Made by a program: the position numbers and the translations under genes. This document shows, one piece after another, positions 40,828 to 49,361 of a DNA stretch of 64,000 bases (positions are counted from its first letter, which is position 1; the number at the start of each line of letters is the position of its first letter). The stretch is taken from positions 62,001 through 126,000 of the forward strand of contig JAFULQ010000005.1 of assembly GCA_017473265.1 (NCBI GenBank), given 5' to 3'. The notes under the pieces were generated by a model. The model was given only the letters and a program-made list of their open reading frames with translations, did no database searches and was not told where the DNA came from. Origin of the DNA: Erysipelotrichaceae bacterium (lineage in GTDB: Bacteria > Bacillota_I > Bacilli_A > Erysipelotrichales > Erysipelotrichaceae).

Positions 40828-41346
40828 ATGAAAAAAAGATGGTTATGTGTAGTATGCATTCTTGTGTTGTTAAGTGGATGCATGAATAAAGAAGCAAAAG
40901 AAGTTTTTGTAACACCTGTAACACCTATTACTGAAAATAAGTTCTTATATAATCCTGGAACGTATCGTGGTGAAGGTAATGGATATCATGGTTTAATTAC
41001 GGTTGAAGTAACAGTAAGTGAATCTAAAATCTTATATATTGATGTATTAAGTCACGATGAAGCGAATTATTTGATTGATATCTATGGAAATCCTGTAGAA
41101 GAAAATCAAGATGAATTTGAAGATGTAGTAGAAGATGAAACAGATGAGAATGTAAATGAAGATGAAGGAATTGTTGAAGAAGAAATTGAAACAGAAGAAG
41201 TGGAGATTTTAGGGGCAATGGATAGTCTTGTGAACATGATTATGTTAGAGCAAACGACGAATGTGGATGTTGTGACGCATGCGACTGTGACTTGTGATGG
41301 TCTTAAAGAGGCAATTTCTGGAGCTTTAGCTGAAGCTATGCTGTAA
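40828..41346 (+). CDS. Lipoprotein with a split FMN-binding-like domain
   Basis: A 172-aa lipoprotein, lipobox LSGC with Cys18. The first half (GTYRGEGNGYHGLITVEVTV, then ILYIDVLSHDE) and the end (VDVVTHATVTCDGLKEAIS) resemble the two ends of FMN_bind domains, in which a threonine of an SGAT-like motif carries flavin through a phosphoester bond. Here the motif is THATVT (150-155). An acidic stretch of about 35 residues (92-126) interrupts the domain. It may be an extracellular electron-transfer protein, but flavinylation is unproven because the Gly of SGAT is His. It lies between rpsO and pnp with an AGGAGG site. Confidence 0.65.
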   Translation: MKKRWLCVVCILVLLSGCMNKEAKEVFVTPVTPITENKFLYNPGTYRGEGNGYHGLITVEVTVSESKILYIDVLSHDEANYLIDIYGNPVEENQDEFEDVVEDETDENVNEDEGIVEEEIETEEVEILGAMDSLVNMIMLEQTTNVDVVTHATVTCDGLKEAISGALAEAML

Positions 41347-41361
41347 TTTTTTGGTTTTTCG

Positions 41362-41389
41362 TTGATATGATATAAAAATGTGGTAAAAT
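41362..41389 (+). promoter_or_regulatory. Promoter of pnp
   Basis: TTGATA (41362-41367), 16 bp and TAAAAT (41384-41389) preceded by TGG form a reasonable sigma A promoter 28 nt before the ATG. Confidence 0.6.
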
Positions 41390-41416
41390 AGACAAGTAAA
41401 TTTAAGAGGTGAAAAA

Positions 41417-43594
41417 ATGGCAAAAGAAATATTTAGTATGGAATTTTGCGGGAGAAATTTAACAGTTGAAACTGGCGAAATTGCGAAACAAGCTGGTGGT
41501 TCTGTTATCGTTCGTTATGAAGATACAGTTGTATTATCTACAGCAACTGCTTCTCATCAAGCTAAAGATACAGATTTTTTCCCATTAACAGTTTCTTTTG
41601 AAGAAAAATTGTATTCTGTTGGTAAAATTCCTGGAGGATTCCTTCGTAGAGAAGGTCGTCCAAGTGAGCATGCGACACTTACGGCTCGTATGATTGATAG
41701 ACCTATCCGTCCACTATTTGCGGAAGGTTTCAGAAATGAAGTTCAAGTAGTAAATACTGTTTTATCTGTTAATACAGATGTTTCAGCAGAAATGGCAGCA
41801 ATGTTTGGTGCATCTTGTGCATTATGTGTTTCTGACATTCCTTTCAATGGTCCTATTGCTGGGGTTATTGTTGGTCGTGTAGATGGTGAATTTGTAATTA
41901 ACCCTACAGTTGAACAACAAGAAAGAAGTGACATTCACTTAACTGTTGCTGGTACTAAGGATGCAATTAACATGGTTGAAGCTGGTGCTAAAGAAGTTAG
42001 TGAAGCTACTATGTTAGATGCAATTATGTTTGGTCATGAACATATTAAAATGTTATGTGAGTTCCAAGAACAAATCATGGCTAAATGTGGTAAAGCAAAA
42101 ATGGAAGTTACTTTATATGAAGTAGCTGAAGATTTACGTGCTAAAATTAATGAATTTGCATATGATCGTTTAGTTAAGGCTGTAAGCATTAAAGAAAAAT
42201 TAGTGCGTTATGGTACGATTGATGATATTACTGATGAATGTGCTGAATATGTTGGTTCATTCGAATATGAGTCTGAAAAGGCTAAAGAAAAAGCAATGAA
42301 ACAAGCTCGTGAAGTTTGTACAGAAATCGTTGCTGGTGAAGTTCGTCGTTTAATTACTGATGAAAAGATTCGTCCAGAGGGTCGTCGTGTTGATGAAATT
42401 CGTGCATTAGATGCACAAGTTGACTTATTACCTCGTGTTCATGGTTCTGCTTTATTTACTCGTGGTGAAACTCAAGTATTATCTGTATGTACTTTAGGTG
42501 CTATGGGTGATAACCAAGTAATCGATGATTTAACTGAAGTAGAAGAAAAACGTTTCATGCATCACTATAACTTCCCTCCATATTCTGTAGGTGAAGTTGG
42601 TCGTATGGGTAACCCAGGTCGTCGTGAAATTGGACATGGTGCTTTAGGGGAACGTGCTTTATTACAAGTATTACCTTCTCAAGAAGATTTCCCTTATGCA
42701 ATTCGCGTAGTAGCTGAAGTATTAGAATCTAACGGTTCTTCTTCTCAAGCTAGTATCTGTGCTGGTACTATGGCTTTAATGGCTGCTGGTGTACCTATTA
42801 AGGCTCCTGTAGCTGGTATTGCGATGGGGTTAATCAAACGTGGTGAAAACTACACAGTATTAACTGATATCCAAGGTATGGAAGACCACTATGGAGATAT
42901 GGACTTCAAGGTTGCTGGTACTAAAGATGGTGTAACAGCATTACAAATGGATATTAAGATTGATGGTTTAAGTAAACCTATCTTAGAAGAAGCTTTAGCA
43001 CAAGCTAATAAAGCTAGAATGGAAATTTTAGATTGCATGTTAGGTGCTATTGAAACTCCAAGAGAGGATGTTTCTGAATATGCTCCTAAGATTCATACAA
43101 TGATGATTCCAGTAGATAAGATTCGTGATGTAATTGGTACTGGTGGTAAGATGATTAACCAAATCATTGATGAATGTGACCAAGTTAAGATTGATATTTC
43201 TGATGAAGGTCAAGTGGTAATTTACCATAAGGATCGTGCAAGCATCAATAAAGCTGCTAGTATGATTGAAAGTATCGTAAGAGAAGCTAAATTAGGTGAA
43301 ATCTATGAAGCAAAAGTTGTTCGTTTAGAAAAATTCGGTGCTTTCGTTGAATTATTCCCTGGTACTGATGGTTTATTACATGTTTCTAAGATTGCTTATG
43401 AACGTGTTGAAAAACCTGAAGATGTATTAAAAATTGGTGATGTAGTACGTGTTATCGTTACTGAAATCGATGATAAGGGTCGTGTAAATGTATCTCGTAA
43501 GGATTTATTAGAAAAACCAGAAGGATATGTTGAACCTGAAAAGAAACCAGCAAACAAGAAACCTTTTGATCGTAAAAAGAAAGAAAGTAAATAG
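41417..43594 (+). CDS. pnp: Polyribonucleotide nucleotidyltransferase
   Basis: Phosphorolytic 3'-to-5' exoribonuclease. The 725-aa protein has two RNase PH domains (first around [17 protein letters not shown] and [20 protein letters not shown], second with [19 protein letters not shown] and [12 protein letters not shown]), a KH domain ([15 protein letters not shown]) and a C-terminal S1 domain ([19 protein letters not shown]). It ends with a basic tail ([12 protein letters not shown]). It is the expected partner of rpsO and ends in a strong terminator. Confidence 0.97.
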   Translation: MAKEIFSMEFCGRNLTVETGEIAKQAGGSVIVRYEDTVVLSTATASHQAKDTDFFPLTVSFEEKLYSVGKIPGGFLRREGRPSEHATLTARMIDRPIRPLFAEGFRNEVQVVNTVLSVNTDVSAEMAAMFGASCALCVSDIPFNGPIAGVIVGRVDGEFVINPTVEQQERSDIHLTVAGTKDAINMVEAGAKEVSEATMLDAIMFGHEHIKMLCEFQEQIMAKCGKAKMEVTLYEVAEDLRAKINEFAYDRLVKAVSIKEKLVRYGTIDDITDECAEYVGSFEYESEKAKEKAMKQAREVCTEIVAGEVRRLITDEKIRPEGRRVDEIRALDAQVDLLPRVHGSALFTRGETQVLSVCTLGAMGDNQVIDDLTEVEEKRFMHHYNFPPYSVGEVGRMGNPGRREIGHGALGERALLQVLPSQEDFPYAIRVVAEVLESNGSSSQASICAGTMALMAAGVPIKAPVAGIAMGLIKRGENYTVLTDIQGMEDHYGDMDFKVAGTKDGVTALQMDIKIDGLSKPILEEALAQANKARMEILDCMLGAIETPREDVSEYAPKIHTMMIPVDKIRDVIGTGGKMINQIIDECDQVKIDISDEGQVVIYHKDRASINKAASMIESIVREAKLGEIYEAKVVRLEKFGAFVELFPGTDGLLHVSKIAYERVEKPEDVLKIGDVVRVIVTEIDDKGRVNVSRKDLLEKPEGYVEPEKKPANKKPFDRKKKESK

Positions 43595-43596
43595 TT

Positions 43597-43634
43597 AAAA
43601 GTTCTCTGTAGTTGTTACAGAGAACTTTTTTATT
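43597..43634 (+). terminator. Intrinsic terminator of pnp
   Basis: A 14-bp perfect stem (43597-43610 with 43616-43629) around GTTGT, followed by a T-run. Confidence 0.93.
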
Positions 43635-43684
43635 GGTTGTATTTATGATAAAATAAAATAGAATTGTAATGTGAGGTTACCAAT

Positions 43685-44341
43685 ATGAGAATGCGTAAGA
43701 AAAAATGGACTGCACCATATCTTGAAACTAGAGAAGATGTTATGGTCTTTCATCCAGAAGAATATAAAGGTAAATGGAGAGATGTTGTAAAAGGAAATCT
43801 TTTACATGTAGAAATTGGCTCAGGTAAAGGGGATTATTGGTTAGGTATGTCAAAACTGTATCCTGAAGAAGCTTGGGTTGGTGTTGAAAAAGTTGTTGAT
43901 GTGGCTGGTATTGCTGTTCGTAAAAGTGAAGGGCAAGTATCAGAAAATATGAAGTTTGTAAATCAAGATGCTGAGGATTTAGCTTTATGGTTTGCGCCTA
44001 AAGAAATTGATGTGATTCATTTAAATTTCTCAGATCCTTGGCCTAAGAAACGTAATGCGAAACGTCGTTTGACACATGCTGGTTTTTTAGCTAGATATGA
44101 AGAAGTATTAAGTGATGATGGAAAAATTATTATGAAAACCGATAATAGTGGTTTGTTTGAATATTCTTTAGTTTCTTTTGCACAATATGGATTCATTTTA
44201 GATGAAGTGAGTGTTGACTTTAGAAGAGTTGAACATCCTGAAGATGTGATTACAGAATATGAACGTAATTTCATGGATAAGGGACAACCTATTTATCGTG
44301 CAATTTGGAAAAAAGGAGGAAAGGTATGTTCAAAAGAATAA
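43685..44341 (+). CDS. trmB: tRNA (guanine46-N7)-methyltransferase
   Basis: Methylates G46 in the variable loop of tRNAs. The 218-aa protein has the SAM motif VEIGSGKGDYWLGM, the TrmB signature NFSDPWPKKRNAKRRLTH and the C-terminal region TEYERNFMDKGQPIYR. GTGAGG before the ATG is a modest ribosome-binding site. The 3' end overlaps the next lipoprotein gene by 16 nt. Confidence 0.95.
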   Translation: MRMRKKKWTAPYLETREDVMVFHPEEYKGKWRDVVKGNLLHVEIGSGKGDYWLGMSKLYPEEAWVGVEKVVDVAGIAVRKSEGQVSENMKFVNQDAEDLALWFAPKEIDVIHLNFSDPWPKKRNAKRRLTHAGFLARYEEVLSDDGKIIMKTDNSGLFEYSLVSFAQYGFILDEVSVDFRRVEHPEDVITEYERNFMDKGQPIYRAIWKKGGKVCSKE

Positions 44342-44976
44342 TCCTTATTCTTGTTTTTCTAGTTTGTTTATGTGGGTGTCAAGTGTCTAAAGATTCGTTG
44401 CTTACGAATTTAGATACAATCTTAGATGATGCGACAGTGAGTAGTATTTCATCTAAGGTGAATATGAATAAGGGGTTAATGAGTTATTATTTACAACCGA
44501 GTATTGGACGTAAGGAATCTAATGCTACCAATTCAGTATTTGTAATTAATGGTAATGATGTCATTATGAATATTGATGTTTCATCTATTGTTTCGCAAAA
44601 GTATTATGCAAGTAGTAGTGATATTCGTGCCATTGGTACTTTTGGAAATCAAATTTATGAGAAAAAGGGTGTTTTTATTTCCAGTACGGATTTAGTACGT
44701 GACTATTTGTATCGCTTGTTTGAAGTTTCTAGTGAACAGTATGGTATCATTTTACAAACTTCCAATATAATAATGGTAGCTGTTGTGCCATTAGGTGATG
44801 TATATAATGTAAGTTCTGAAATGATGACATTGATTCGTGGATGTCGTGTAGATGAAGAAGCGGTTGTGAGTGCTTATTCGCAAAAAGAGATGATTAATTA
44901 TCAAAAAGAAACGCTAGATATCTTTGAAAAAGTATATCCTGAAGAAGGTACTTTATTGGAGATGGGTGAAGAATAG
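44326..44976 (+). CDS. Hypothetical lipoprotein (216 aa)
   Basis: Not recognised. The start at ATG 44326 is set by AAAAGGAGG within the end of trmB. The signal peptide ends in LCGC with Cys18. The mature part (KDSLLTNLDTILDDATVSSI) is mostly alpha/beta, has a Ser-rich section (SSIVSQKYYASSSD) and an acidic C-terminus. It is translationally coupled to trmB. No motif of known families is evident. Confidence 0.7.
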   Translation: MFKRIILILVFLVCLCGCQVSKDSLLTNLDTILDDATVSSISSKVNMNKGLMSYYLQPSIGRKESNATNSVFVINGNDVIMNIDVSSIVSQKYYASSSDIRAIGTFGNQIYEKKGVFISSTDLVRDYLYRLFEVSSEQYGIILQTSNIIMVAVVPLGDVYNVSSEMMTLIRGCRVDEEAVVSAYSQKEMINYQKETLDIFEKVYPEEGTLLEMGEE

Positions 44977-44984
44977 CGTATAAT
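44956..44984 (+). promoter_or_regulatory. Promoter of the murC cluster
   Basis: TTGGAG (44956-44961), 17 bp and TATAAT (44979-44984) lie at the end of the lipoprotein gene, about 55 nt before the acidic-protein ATG. Confidence 0.65.
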
Positions 44985-45037
44985 TAAAATATGAAGATGT
45001 ATTACGAAAGGTAATTTTGTATAGAGGAGGAAATGTT

Positions 45038-45646
45038 ATGAAAAATGCATTGAAAAAGTTTAAAGATTTATTCTTTGAAGAAGAAGAGTATGAAGAAATT
45101 GTTGATGATGGGATTGAAGAAGAACCTGTAGTGACTGTTGAGCCTGTTTTCCAAGATATTCGTTTGGATAAAGAAGAAAAGGAAGAAGAACCAGTAGTTG
45201 AAGAAGTGGTTGAAGAAAAAGTGGAACCTAAAAAGTCTGAATTATTAACGATTGCGCCTAGTAAGGATAAACCTAAACCTTCTCAATCTAAACCTACAGT
45301 GAAAAAACCTGAGGTAACGAATTTAAATGTAAGTAAAAAAGCGGATTATGAGTTTACACAAGTAATTAGTCCTATTTATGGATTAAAGTCAACTCAAGAT
45401 CAAACACAACCAGTTGTGAAAAAGATGAATCCAAAAAAGGTTAGTGCATTGAAGAGTCCAATTGGTACAGTTTTAAGTCCTATGTATGGTGTGTATGAAG
45501 AAAATCCGATGGTTCATGAAGTTGAAGTTGAACCTGAGTTAGTGGATATGAAGGTTGATGATTTTTTAGATAAAAAGGAAACTAAGAAACCTGAAACAAA
45601 GACTGTGAATGTTGTGAATTTAAGTTTGTTTGATGATGAACAATAA
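45038..45646 (+). CDS. Acidic, probably disordered protein with two SPxYG motifs
   Basis: The 202-aa product has no assigned family. An N-terminal amphipathic segment (MKNALKKFKDLFF) precedes a long Glu/Pro/Lys-rich region with little predicted order. Two short near-identical motifs stand out: VISPIYG (109-115) and VLSPMYG (145-151), about 30 residues apart, and a hydrophobic C-terminal tail (VNVVNLSLFDD). The pattern looks like a scaffold that offers short linear motifs to a partner. It lies just upstream of murC in the same transcription unit; a cell-division or wall role is inference. The start follows AGAGGAGG. Confidence 0.65.
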   Translation: MKNALKKFKDLFFEEEEYEEIVDDGIEEEPVVTVEPVFQDIRLDKEEKEEEPVVEEVVEEKVEPKKSELLTIAPSKDKPKPSQSKPTVKKPEVTNLNVSKKADYEFTQVISPIYGLKSTQDQTQPVVKKMNPKKVSALKSPIGTVLSPMYGVYEENPMVHEVEVEPELVDMKVDDFLDKKETKKPETKTVNVVNLSLFDDEQ

Positions 45647-45657
45647 TGGAGGGTTCT

Positions 45658-46965
45658 ATGTATTTTTTCATTGGAATTAAAGGAACGGGGATGGCTTCAT
45701 TGGCTTCAATTCTTCATGATATGGGATATGAAGTAAGTGGTTCTGATATTGAGCGTCATTTCTTTACAGAAGAACAATTGGTGAAGCGTAATATACCAAT
45801 TTATCCATTTAATGCTAGTAATATTAAAGATGGTATGACAGTTATTATTGGTAATGCGTTTTCTAATGAATTTGAGGAAGTGAAAGTTGCATTAAATAAT
45901 CCAAATGTAACTTGTTATCGTTATCATGTGTTCTTGGGTATGTTGATGAAGGATTATCATTCAATTTGTGTAGCTGGTAGCCATGGTAAAACAACAACGA
46001 CAACTATGATGAGTAAGATGTTGGATAATGTGATGCCTACTGCGTATTTAATTGGTGATGGTACGGGTCATGTTACAAAGGATAGTCATTATTTTGTGTT
46101 AGAGGCTTGTGAATATCGTCGTCACTTTTTAGCATATCATCCAGATTATGCAATCATTACAAATGTAGAAATTGATCATGTGGATTATTTTAAAGATGAA
46201 GCAGATTATGGTAGTGCATATGAAGAATTTGCGAAACAGGTGAAAAAACATATTGCAGTATTTGGAGATGATCCTAGAGCAAGAAAATTAAGTTTACCAA
46301 ATAATGTTGTTTGGTATGGTGTTGAAGAAGGTAATGATGTACAAGCGGTGAACATTGTTGAAACTTCTGTGGATATGTCTTTTGATGTCATGGTTCGTGG
46401 TTCTTTCTTTGGACATTTCCATTTACCAATGGTAGGACGTCATTTATTATGGAATGCTTTAGGTGTTATTACGATTGGAATGTTAGAGGGTGTTGAACCC
46501 CAAGTGATTGAAGAAGGATTATGTCGCTTTACGGGTGCGAAACGTCGCTTTGTGATTGAAGAATATAAAGGTGATATTTATATTGATGATTATGCACATC
46601 ATCCAACAGAAATTTCTGTTACTTTAGATTCTGTAAAAATGCGTTATCCAAATCGTAAAGTAGTTGCATTATTTAAACCACATCGTGCAAGTCGTGTTCG
46701 TTATTTTGCGCAAGAGTTTGCGGATGCTTTAAGTAAAGCGGATGTTGTTGGTGTTTGCGATTTTACAAGTATTGATGATTTTGATGATGGCACGGATATT
46801 ACGATTCAATATTTAACGGATCGTATTGAAGGGTGTTATGTATTTCATGAAACAGATGAGGAAGCCATGCTTTTAGCAAGTATGAGTCCTTGTGTGTATG
46901 TATTTATGAGTTCTAAAGATATATATCCTTTTAAAGAAAAAGTAAAGCGCTATCAAAAATCTTGA
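45658..46965 (+). CDS. murC: UDP-N-acetylmuramate--L-alanine ligase
   Basis: Adds L-Ala to UDP-MurNAc in peptidoglycan synthesis. The 435-aa protein has FIGIKGTGMASLA at the N-terminus, the P-loop VAGSHGKTTTTTMMS, the Mur ligase central domain (LEACEYRRHF, IDHVDYF) and YIDDYAHHPTEI in the C-domain. The start at ATG 45658 is chosen because GGAGGG lies immediately before it; ATG 45646 sits upstream of that site. It follows the acidic protein gene closely. Confidence 0.95.
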   Translation: MYFFIGIKGTGMASLASILHDMGYEVSGSDIERHFFTEEQLVKRNIPIYPFNASNIKDGMTVIIGNAFSNEFEEVKVALNNPNVTCYRYHVFLGMLMKDYHSICVAGSHGKTTTTTMMSKMLDNVMPTAYLIGDGTGHVTKDSHYFVLEACEYRRHFLAYHPDYAIITNVEIDHVDYFKDEADYGSAYEEFAKQVKKHIAVFGDDPRARKLSLPNNVVWYGVEEGNDVQAVNIVETSVDMSFDVMVRGSFFGHFHLPMVGRHLLWNALGVITIGMLEGVEPQVIEEGLCRFTGAKRRFVIEEYKGDIYIDDYAHHPTEISVTLDSVKMRYPNRKVVALFKPHRASRVRYFAQEFADALSKADVVGVCDFTSIDDFDDGTDITIQYLTDRIEGCYVFHETDEEAMLLASMSPCVYVFMSSKDIYPFKEKVKRYQKS

Positions 46966-47011
46966 AAATATTTTCATTTTGGAGTAATATAGTAAAAAAG
47001 GAGATTAGGGT

Positions 47012-47413
47012 ATGGAAACAGTAAATCAGTTTTTAAATCAATGCATTCCCGCTTTAACAGTTCTTGTATTGATTTTAATTATAATTTTATGTATTCGTTT
47101 GATTGTTTTATTAGGAAATGTAAATAAAACAGTAACAAAAGTGGATGGTACAGTTGATATGGTAAATGATTATTTAACAGAATTGAAAGTACCTGTAAGA
47201 GTATTAGTGAATGTTTCTATGAGTGTTGAAGCTTTACGTGCAGCTAGTGAAGATACAGCTCGTCGTATGAGTGAATCGATTAGTGAACATTTACAACAAT
47301 TATCAGATTGGATTAAAAAATTCTGGGATAGTTTATCTCAAATTAAAAAAGATGCTACAAATGTTGAAGTGGTAACAATTACACCTGATACACAGGATGA
47401 AGGAGACTTATAA
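47012..47413 (+). CDS. ytxG: DUF948/YtxG-like membrane protein
   Basis: A 133-aa protein with one N-terminal membrane helix (about 13-34) followed by an amphipathic helix and coiled-coil-like region (VDGTVDMVNDYLTELKVPVR). In Bacillus, ytxG (DUF948) follows murC and precedes ytxH, exactly the order here. An AAAGGAG site precedes the ATG. Function of the family is unknown, with some stress association. Confidence 0.7.
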   Translation: METVNQFLNQCIPALTVLVLILIIILCIRLIVLLGNVNKTVTKVDGTVDMVNDYLTELKVPVRVLVNVSMSVEALRAASEDTARRMSESISEHLQQLSDWIKKFWDSLSQIKKDATNVEVVTITPDTQDEGDL

Positions 47414-47414
47414 T

Positions 47415-48095
47415 ATGTTAGATCATGAAGTAGTAACAAATGAAGAAGTAGTTGAAGAAGTTAAAGAAGAAAAAGATTGGAAAAAAGATGTGCAACGTCT
47501 TTTGGATAATGCGACAGATGAAACTGCTCGTTTAATTGCGAATATGAAGTCTGTAATTGAAGAAAATAAGGATAAACTAAATGTAGAATTAGTGAAAGAA
47601 AAAGTTTCTGAAGCTAGTGATGCAGTAGTTAAAGTATGGAACCAAGCAAATGAACGTATTAATGAACTTGCGAAGGATCCAAAAGTAGCTGAAAAAGTAG
47701 CTGAATATCGTGAAAAAGTTAAAGATGGATATCAAAAAGCATCTAAAGCAGTAGTTGATGCGGTTGATTCTTTAAAAGAAAATCAAGAATTAAAAGATAA
47801 ACTTACTGATGCATCTGAGTTTGTAAAAGAAACTGCTGCAAAAGTAGCAGATAAGATTGTTGATGTATATAAAGATGTTGCTGATGAAGAAAAAGTACAA
47901 GAAGTAGTTAGTAAGATTAAAGAAGTAACAGATAAAGGTGTAGATGTTGTTAAAGAAAAAATGAATGATCCTAAAGTTCAAGAAACTGTAGATCGTTTAA
48001 AAGATGGTGCTAAAGATGTAGCTGAAAAAGCTGCAGAGCAACTTAAAAAATTATTTAAAAAAGAAGAAGAAGCGGCTGAAGAAACGAAAGAATAG
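47415..48095 (+). CDS. YtxH-position, LEA/apolipoprotein-like helical protein
   Basis: A 226-aa soluble protein composed almost entirely of charged amphipathic helices with 11-residue-like periodicity (EKVAEYREKVKDGYQKASKA, VKETAAKVADKIVDVYKDVA, KEVTDKGVDVVKEKM). This resembles late embryogenesis abundant or apolipophorin-like proteins. It occupies the ytxH position but lacks the N-terminal membrane segment of YtxH. GAAGGAG precedes ATG 47415, 2 nt after the ytxG-like stop. A protective or lipid-surface role is inference. Confidence 0.65.
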   Translation: MLDHEVVTNEEVVEEVKEEKDWKKDVQRLLDNATDETARLIANMKSVIEENKDKLNVELVKEKVSEASDAVVKVWNQANERINELAKDPKVAEKVAEYREKVKDGYQKASKAVVDAVDSLKENQELKDKLTDASEFVKETAAKVADKIVDVYKDVADEEKVQEVVSKIKEVTDKGVDVVKEKMNDPKVQETVDRLKDGAKDVAEKAAEQLKKLFKKEEEAAEETKE

Positions 48096-48105
48096 GTGAT
48101 AAATT

Positions 48106-49119
48106 ATGGCTGAAAGACCTAAGGATGACATGAAAAGAGTTACGATATATAGTGTAGCCCATGAGGCTGGGGTTTCTTTGGCCACGGTTTCTCGCGTAAT
48201 TAATGGTTCTAATGTTGTTCGTGAAGATACTCGTCAAAGAGTGCAAGCGGCAATTGCGAAATTAGAGTATAAACCAAATGCGATTGCGCAAGGTTTGGCT
48301 TTGCAAAAGACAACTTCAATTGCATTAGTTGTACCTGAATCTAGTTTTGCGTATATTGGTAAAATTATTAATGGTATTTTAAATGTAGCGAAGATTTATA
48401 AATATAATATTATTTTACATACTTCGACTGCTGGTATTAATGAAATGAATGAAATCATTGAGAATATTATTAAGTCTCATGCGGATGGAGTTATTGTGTA
48501 TAATGATCATTTAAAGACTGAGGATTTAAATGCATTAAAAAATTATAATATCCCTATTGTTTATATTGGTAATCGTATGAGTGGTGATAATATTTGTTCT
48601 GTATTTGTAGATATGAAGAAAGCAATTTATGATTTGGTTACTTCTTATTTGCATAAGGGTATTGATGATATTGGTATTATTCAAGACCGTAAGAATCCTT
48701 TAGCGTATGAACAAATTTTAGCAGGTACAAAAGAAGCATATCGTGATTTTGGAAAAGAATTTACTGGTGAAATTTTAATTCCTGCTGAATATCGTACAAC
48801 TTATGCATATTTTAAGAAGTATATTGAAAATCATAATCATCGTTTAATTATTGCAAATCGTGATTCACAAGCATTAGCTGTATCAAATTGCTTGCAAGAA
48901 GCGAATATCCGTATTCCAGAAGATGTTGAAATTTTCTGTGCGGGTGATTCTAAGTATAATGACATGGTTCGTCCACAATTGTCTAGTTTCAGTGTTCCTA
49001 GTTATGATTTAGGTGCTGTTGCTATGCGTATTATGACAAAAATGTTGAATCATGATGATATTGGTGATAAAGAGATTGAATTAAGTTATTTATTTACACC
49101 TAGACAATCTACAAAATAA
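48106..49119 (+). CDS. ccpA: LacI-family regulator, probable catabolite control protein CcpA
   Basis: A 337-aa LacI-family repressor with an N-terminal helix-turn-helix (VTIYSVAHEAGVSLATVSRV, about 11-32) and hinge, then a periplasmic-binding-like core (IALVVPESSFAYIGKIINGI, SHADGVIVYND). Bacillus ccpA lies between the murC-ytxG-ytxH group and tyrS; the same flanks are seen here, and the helix-turn-helix resembles CcpA. HPr-Ser-P contact residues cannot be verified. AGGTGA precedes the ATG. Confidence 0.75.
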   Translation: MAERPKDDMKRVTIYSVAHEAGVSLATVSRVINGSNVVREDTRQRVQAAIAKLEYKPNAIAQGLALQKTTSIALVVPESSFAYIGKIINGILNVAKIYKYNIILHTSTAGINEMNEIIENIIKSHADGVIVYNDHLKTEDLNALKNYNIPIVYIGNRMSGDNICSVFVDMKKAIYDLVTSYLHKGIDDIGIIQDRKNPLAYEQILAGTKEAYRDFGKEFTGEILIPAEYRTTYAYFKKYIENHNHRLIIANRDSQALAVSNCLQEANIRIPEDVEIFCAGDSKYNDMVRPQLSSFSVPSYDLGAVAMRIMTKMLNHDDIGDKEIELSYLFTPRQSTK

Positions 49120-49129
49120 ATTGTATGAT
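49101..49129 (+). promoter_or_regulatory. Promoter of the T-box/tyrS unit
   Basis: TAGACA (49101-49106), 17 bp and TATGAT (49124-49129) overlap the ccpA end and place the transcript start just before the T-box. Confidence 0.55.
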
Positions 49130-49130
49130 T

Positions 49131-49345
49131 AAAAGGCGTTGAAGAGACAGAGTACCTTACAAAGACTTTTTAGAGACATGATGGTTGGTGCAAATCATGA
49201 GGGATAGTTTGGGAATACACCTCGGAGCTTCTTTTGAGAAAAAGACGTACATTGGCGTTAACAATGAATGAGTGATTCTCGTATTGAGAATTGAACTAAG
49301 GTGGTACCACGCAAAAGCGTCCTTGGATGGGCGCTTTTTTTATTT
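49131..49345 (+). promoter_or_regulatory. Tyrosine T-box riboswitch
   Basis: A complete T-box leader controls tyrS. The specifier loop on the 3' side of stem I reads GAATACA (49213-49219) with TAC (49216-49218), a Tyr codon. The T-box AAGGTGGTACCACG (49298-49311) binds the uncharged tRNA acceptor end. A terminator (GCGTCC / GGGCGC then T-run, about 49317-49342) competes with the antiterminator. Uncharged tRNA-Tyr would allow read-through. Confidence 0.92.
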
Positions 49346-49361
49346 ATAGGAGGATAAGAGA

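Noticed and set aside
48106-49119. LacI-family protein as the local regulator of the ABC island
   Set aside because: It lies 13 kb away between the murC-ytxGH group and tyrS, the position of ccpA, which is the better explanation.
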